Part shown: one piece after another, positions 44,058 to 46,346 of the stretch
Layout of the letters: the number at the start of each line of letters is the position of its first letter
Numbering within the stretch: position 1 is the stretch's first letter
Assembly (NCBI GenBank): GCA_029012365.1
Contig: JAQXLY010000017.1
Coordinates: forward strand, 1 to 46,346
Direction of reading: 5' to 3'
DNA length: 46,346 bases
Origin: Lachnospiraceae bacterium
Lineage (GTDB): Bacteria; Bacillota; Clostridia; Lachnospirales; Lachnospiraceae
Notes under the pieces: generated by a model
What the model was told of the DNA's origin: nothing
What the model saw: only the letters and a program-made list of their open reading frames with translations
The model's database searches: none
Made by a program: the position numbers and the translations under genes

Positions 44058-44086
44058 TTGACATTTGGATAAAACGGTATTATAGT
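44058..44086 (+). promoter_or_regulatory. htpG promoter
   Basis: TTGACA (44058-44063), 17-base spacer and TATAGT (44081-44086). Near-consensus sigma-A promoter, giving a leader of about 115 bases before the htpG start. Confidence 0.85.
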
Positions 44087-44207
44087 AGATATATCGCAAA
44101 AAGCCGGATTGACATTTTGTCGGGAGAGGGGAGCAAAAGTCTGTGCAGGAAACAAAGACACGGGCTATCCTGACGAAAACGGCGGTATCAGGAAAGGAGA
44201 CAGTATT

Positions 44208-46229
44208 ATGAGTAATGTTATGGAAGAAAAGGGCAGCCTGTCAATTAATTCGGAAAATATATTTCCGATTATTAAAAAGTGGTTATATTCGGATCACGAC
44301 ATCTTTTACCGTGAATTGATTTCAAACGGATGTGATGCGATTACGAAGATGAAGAAGCTTGAGGTTATGGGTGAAGTGACACTTCCGGAGGATAATGAGT
44401 GGAAGGTGACGGTGCAGGTAAGCCCGGAGGAAAAGACCATTAAAATTATCGATAACGGTATCGGTATGACGGCAGACGAGGTAAAACAGTACATTAACCA
44501 GATTGCATTTTCCGGTGCGCAGGCCTTTGTTGAGAAGTATAAGGACAAGACCAACGAGGACTGTATTATCGGTCACTTCGGTCTGGGATTCTATTCCGCA
44601 TTCATGGTTGCCCATAAGGTGACAATCGATACGAAGTCTTATAAGGATGAGCCGTCGGTTCACTGGGAGTCCGAGGAAGGCGTGGATTTTGAAATGTCGG
44701 AGGGGACTCGCACAGAGCGCGGTACGGAGATTACGCTGTACTTAAACGAGGATAGCTACGAGTTTTCCAATGAATACCGTGCAAAGGAAGTAATCGAGAA
44801 ATACTGCTCCTTTATGCCGACCCCGATTTTCTTTGAAAACGTAGATGCTCCGGCAAAAGAGGAAAAAAAGTCTGAGTCTTCTGAGGAAAAGGATGGAGAA
44901 GCAAAGGACGGCGGCGAAACAGAGGAAAAGAAGCCGCAGCCGATTAATGACCCGAATCCGCTCTGGACAAAGCATCCGAACGAGTGCACCGAGGAGGAGT
45001 ATAAGAAATTCTATCGTGATGTATTCCATGACTACAAGGAGCCGTTGTTCTGGATTCATTTGAATATGGATTATCCGTTTAACTTAAAGGGTATTTTGTA
45101 CTTCCCGAAGATTAATACGGAATATGAGAACCTGGATGGTGTGATTAAGCTTTACAGCAATCAGGTATTTATTGCGGATAATATTAAGGAAGTCATTCCG
45201 GAGTTCCTGCTTTTGTTAAAGGGCGTGATTGACTGCCCTGACCTGCCGCTTAATGTATCCAGAAGCGCACTGCAGAATGACGGCTTTGTAAAGAAGATTT
45301 CTGATTATATTACAAAGAAGGTAGCAGATAAGCTTTCCGGTATGTGCAAGGTAGAGCGTGAGGCGTATGAGAAATACTGGGATGATATCAGCCCGTTCAT
45401 TAAGTTCGGCTGCTTAAAGGATGAAAAGTTCGGTGAGAAGATGAAGGATTATATGCTCTTTAAGAACTTAGAGGGTAAGTATCTGACCTTAGAGGACTAT
45501 GTCAAGGCCGCAAAGGAAGCTGCCGGAGAGCCGGAGGAGGCACCGATTGTAGAAAACGCAGACGGAACTTCCGCAACCGGTGAGGAAGGTGAGAATGCAG
45601 AGGAGTCCGCAGAGGAGAAAAAACAGGTTGTTTACTATGTAACGGATGAGAGACAGCAGAGTCAGTACATCAACATGTTTAAGGAAGCAGGGCTTGATGC
45701 TATTTTCTTAACCCATAACATTGACCAGCCGTATATTTCAAAGCTTGAGTATGACAACAAGGAAATTCGTTTCCAGCGTATCGATGCAGACCTTACGGAG
45801 ACCTTTAAGGAAGAGGTAACGGAGAACGAGGAAGACTGGAAGAAGATGACCGATACCGTGACGGAGCTGGTAAAGAAGGCACTGAACAAGGAAAAGCTTA
45901 CCGTAAAGGTAGAAAAGCTGAAAAATGAAAAGGTTGCCTCCATGATTACGCTTTCCGAGGACAGCCGCAGAATGCAGGATATGATGAGGATGTACAATAT
46001 GTCCGGTATGGACCCGTCCATGTTCGGCGGCGAGGGTGAGACTCTTGTGTTAAACGCAAATCATCCGCTTGTAAAGTATGTCTTCGAGCATAAGAAGAGC
46101 AAGAATGCTTCCGTTATTTGCGAGCAGCTTTACGATTTGGCTATGCTTTCCCATAAGCCGCTGGCACCGGAAGAAATGACAAAGTTTATCGAGAGAAGTA
46201 ATGAGATTATGCTGCTTCTTACGAAGTAA
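44208..46229 (+). CDS. htpG: Molecular chaperone HtpG (Hsp90 family)
   Basis: 673 residues. The N-terminal ATPase domain has the catalytic Glu in FYRELISNGCDAITKMK, Asp in IIDNGIGMTADEV, GHFGLGFYSAFMVA and GTEITLYLNED. The middle domain includes PLFWIHLNMDYPFNLKGILY, the catalytic Arg region NVSRSALQND and YWDDISPFIKFG. The C-terminal dimer domain is short. Two acidic, low-complexity inserts stand out: residues about 214-245 between the N and middle domains, and about 437-470 in the middle/C region. Start 44208 follows AAAGGAGA; the longer frame to 44109 has no ribosome site. It is controlled by a CIRCE-flanked promoter. Confidence 0.95.
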   Translation: MSNVMEEKGSLSINSENIFPIIKKWLYSDHDIFYRELISNGCDAITKMKKLEVMGEVTLPEDNEWKVTVQVSPEEKTIKIIDNGIGMTADEVKQYINQIAFSGAQAFVEKYKDKTNEDCIIGHFGLGFYSAFMVAHKVTIDTKSYKDEPSVHWESEEGVDFEMSEGTRTERGTEITLYLNEDSYEFSNEYRAKEVIEKYCSFMPTPIFFENVDAPAKEEKKSESSEEKDGEAKDGGETEEKKPQPINDPNPLWTKHPNECTEEEYKKFYRDVFHDYKEPLFWIHLNMDYPFNLKGILYFPKINTEYENLDGVIKLYSNQVFIADNIKEVIPEFLLLLKGVIDCPDLPLNVSRSALQNDGFVKKISDYITKKVADKLSGMCKVEREAYEKYWDDISPFIKFGCLKDEKFGEKMKDYMLFKNLEGKYLTLEDYVKAAKEAAGEPEEAPIVENADGTSATGEEGENAEESAEEKKQVVYYVTDERQQSQYINMFKEAGLDAIFLTHNIDQPYISKLEYDNKEIRFQRIDADLTETFKEEVTENEEDWKKMTDTVTELVKKALNKEKLTVKVEKLKNEKVASMITLSEDSRRMQDMMRMYNMSGMDPSMFGGEGETLVLNANHPLVKYVFEHKKSKNASVICEQLYDLAMLSHKPLAPEEMTKFIERSNEIMLLLTK

Positions 46230-46264
46230 TCATTTTATGTCAGGAGAACAACAGACAGAAGGGT

Positions 46265-46301
46265 GGCCGCCCCCGGTTTGTGGGGGGGCCCCGATTTTTT
46301 T
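46265..46301 (+). terminator. GC-rich terminator after htpG
   Basis: A G/C-rich hairpin (arms within 46265-46274 and 46282-46292; slight register ambiguity in the C and G runs) is followed by T7 (46295-46301). The remaining 45 bases to the window end are AT-rich with no feature seen. Confidence 0.8.
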
Positions 46302-46346
46302 GTGGTGGCTAAATATATTTTTTTAATATGGTTTTTTGGTTATTTT

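Overview
The window looks like a chromosomal segment from a Gram-positive anaerobic gut Firmicute, most likely Lachnospiraceae (Clostridia). The basis is moderate GC with GGAGG-type ribosome sites, oxygen-sensitive enzymes (indolepyruvate:ferredoxin oxidoreductase, a ferredoxin-type aldo/keto reductase), BspA-like leucine-rich-repeat lipoproteins, a DUF5721-like protein, a CIRCE element and sigma-A promoters. The family assignment is inference from gene content. No rRNA, tRNA, CRISPR array, intact insertion sequence or prophage was seen. No gene-free stretch exceeds about 250 bases.

Layout. 1-333: tail of a probable Rpn-family nuclease with its terminator. 459-3847: membrane acyltransferase, XRE-AbrB fusion regulator, HD-domain protein and Fe-S aldo/keto reductase. 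3859-8768: a NarL-type two-component system closed by a terminator, then a permease-ATPase-permease ABC exporter. 8950-10785: cytoplasmic GH36 alpha-galactosidase. 10968-11593: VapBC toxin-antitoxin. 11590-16847 (minus): CotH-like lipoprotein with an apparently frameshifted C-terminal tail, HerA/DUF853 ATPase and acyl-CoA synthetase. 17088-21310: two tandem BspA-like LRR lipoproteins. 21332-28065: iorA-iorB-paaK-ACT-amidohydrolase, then a sodium:solute symporter with its own promoter. 28179-29402: membrane-anchored cell-wall amidase. 29562-35916: pstS-pstC-pstA-pstB-phoU-phoP-phoR, preceded by a candidate Pho box. 36001-36933: unrecognised protein. 36956-37548 (minus): Phd/ParE-type module. 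37768-39303 (minus): PutP-like symporter. 39529-43161: ABC-F ATPase, then a GH13 debranching-enzyme homologue lacking catalytic residues. 43220-43417 (minus): Cys-rich small protein. 43552-46229: DUF5721-like protein, CIRCE element and htpG.

How the parts fit. The ior-paaK group forms a pathway from aryl-pyruvates (aromatic amino-acid fermentation) to aryl-acyl-CoA and the free acid. The ACT protein and amidohydrolase are probable regulatory or accessory partners. The pst-phoU-phoPR run is a complete phosphate uptake and sensing unit. The two-component system next to the FtsX-type ABC exporter suggests envelope-stress or peptide export, although a terminator separates them.

Most notable: an intact GH13-family protein with catalytic positions replaced; a CIRCE element in front of htpG; a CotH protein whose carbohydrate-binding-like tail is out of frame by one base; an ABC-F protein whose second ATPase site has lost its Walker A lysine and H-loop histidine; and a Pho box with exact 11-base periodicity.
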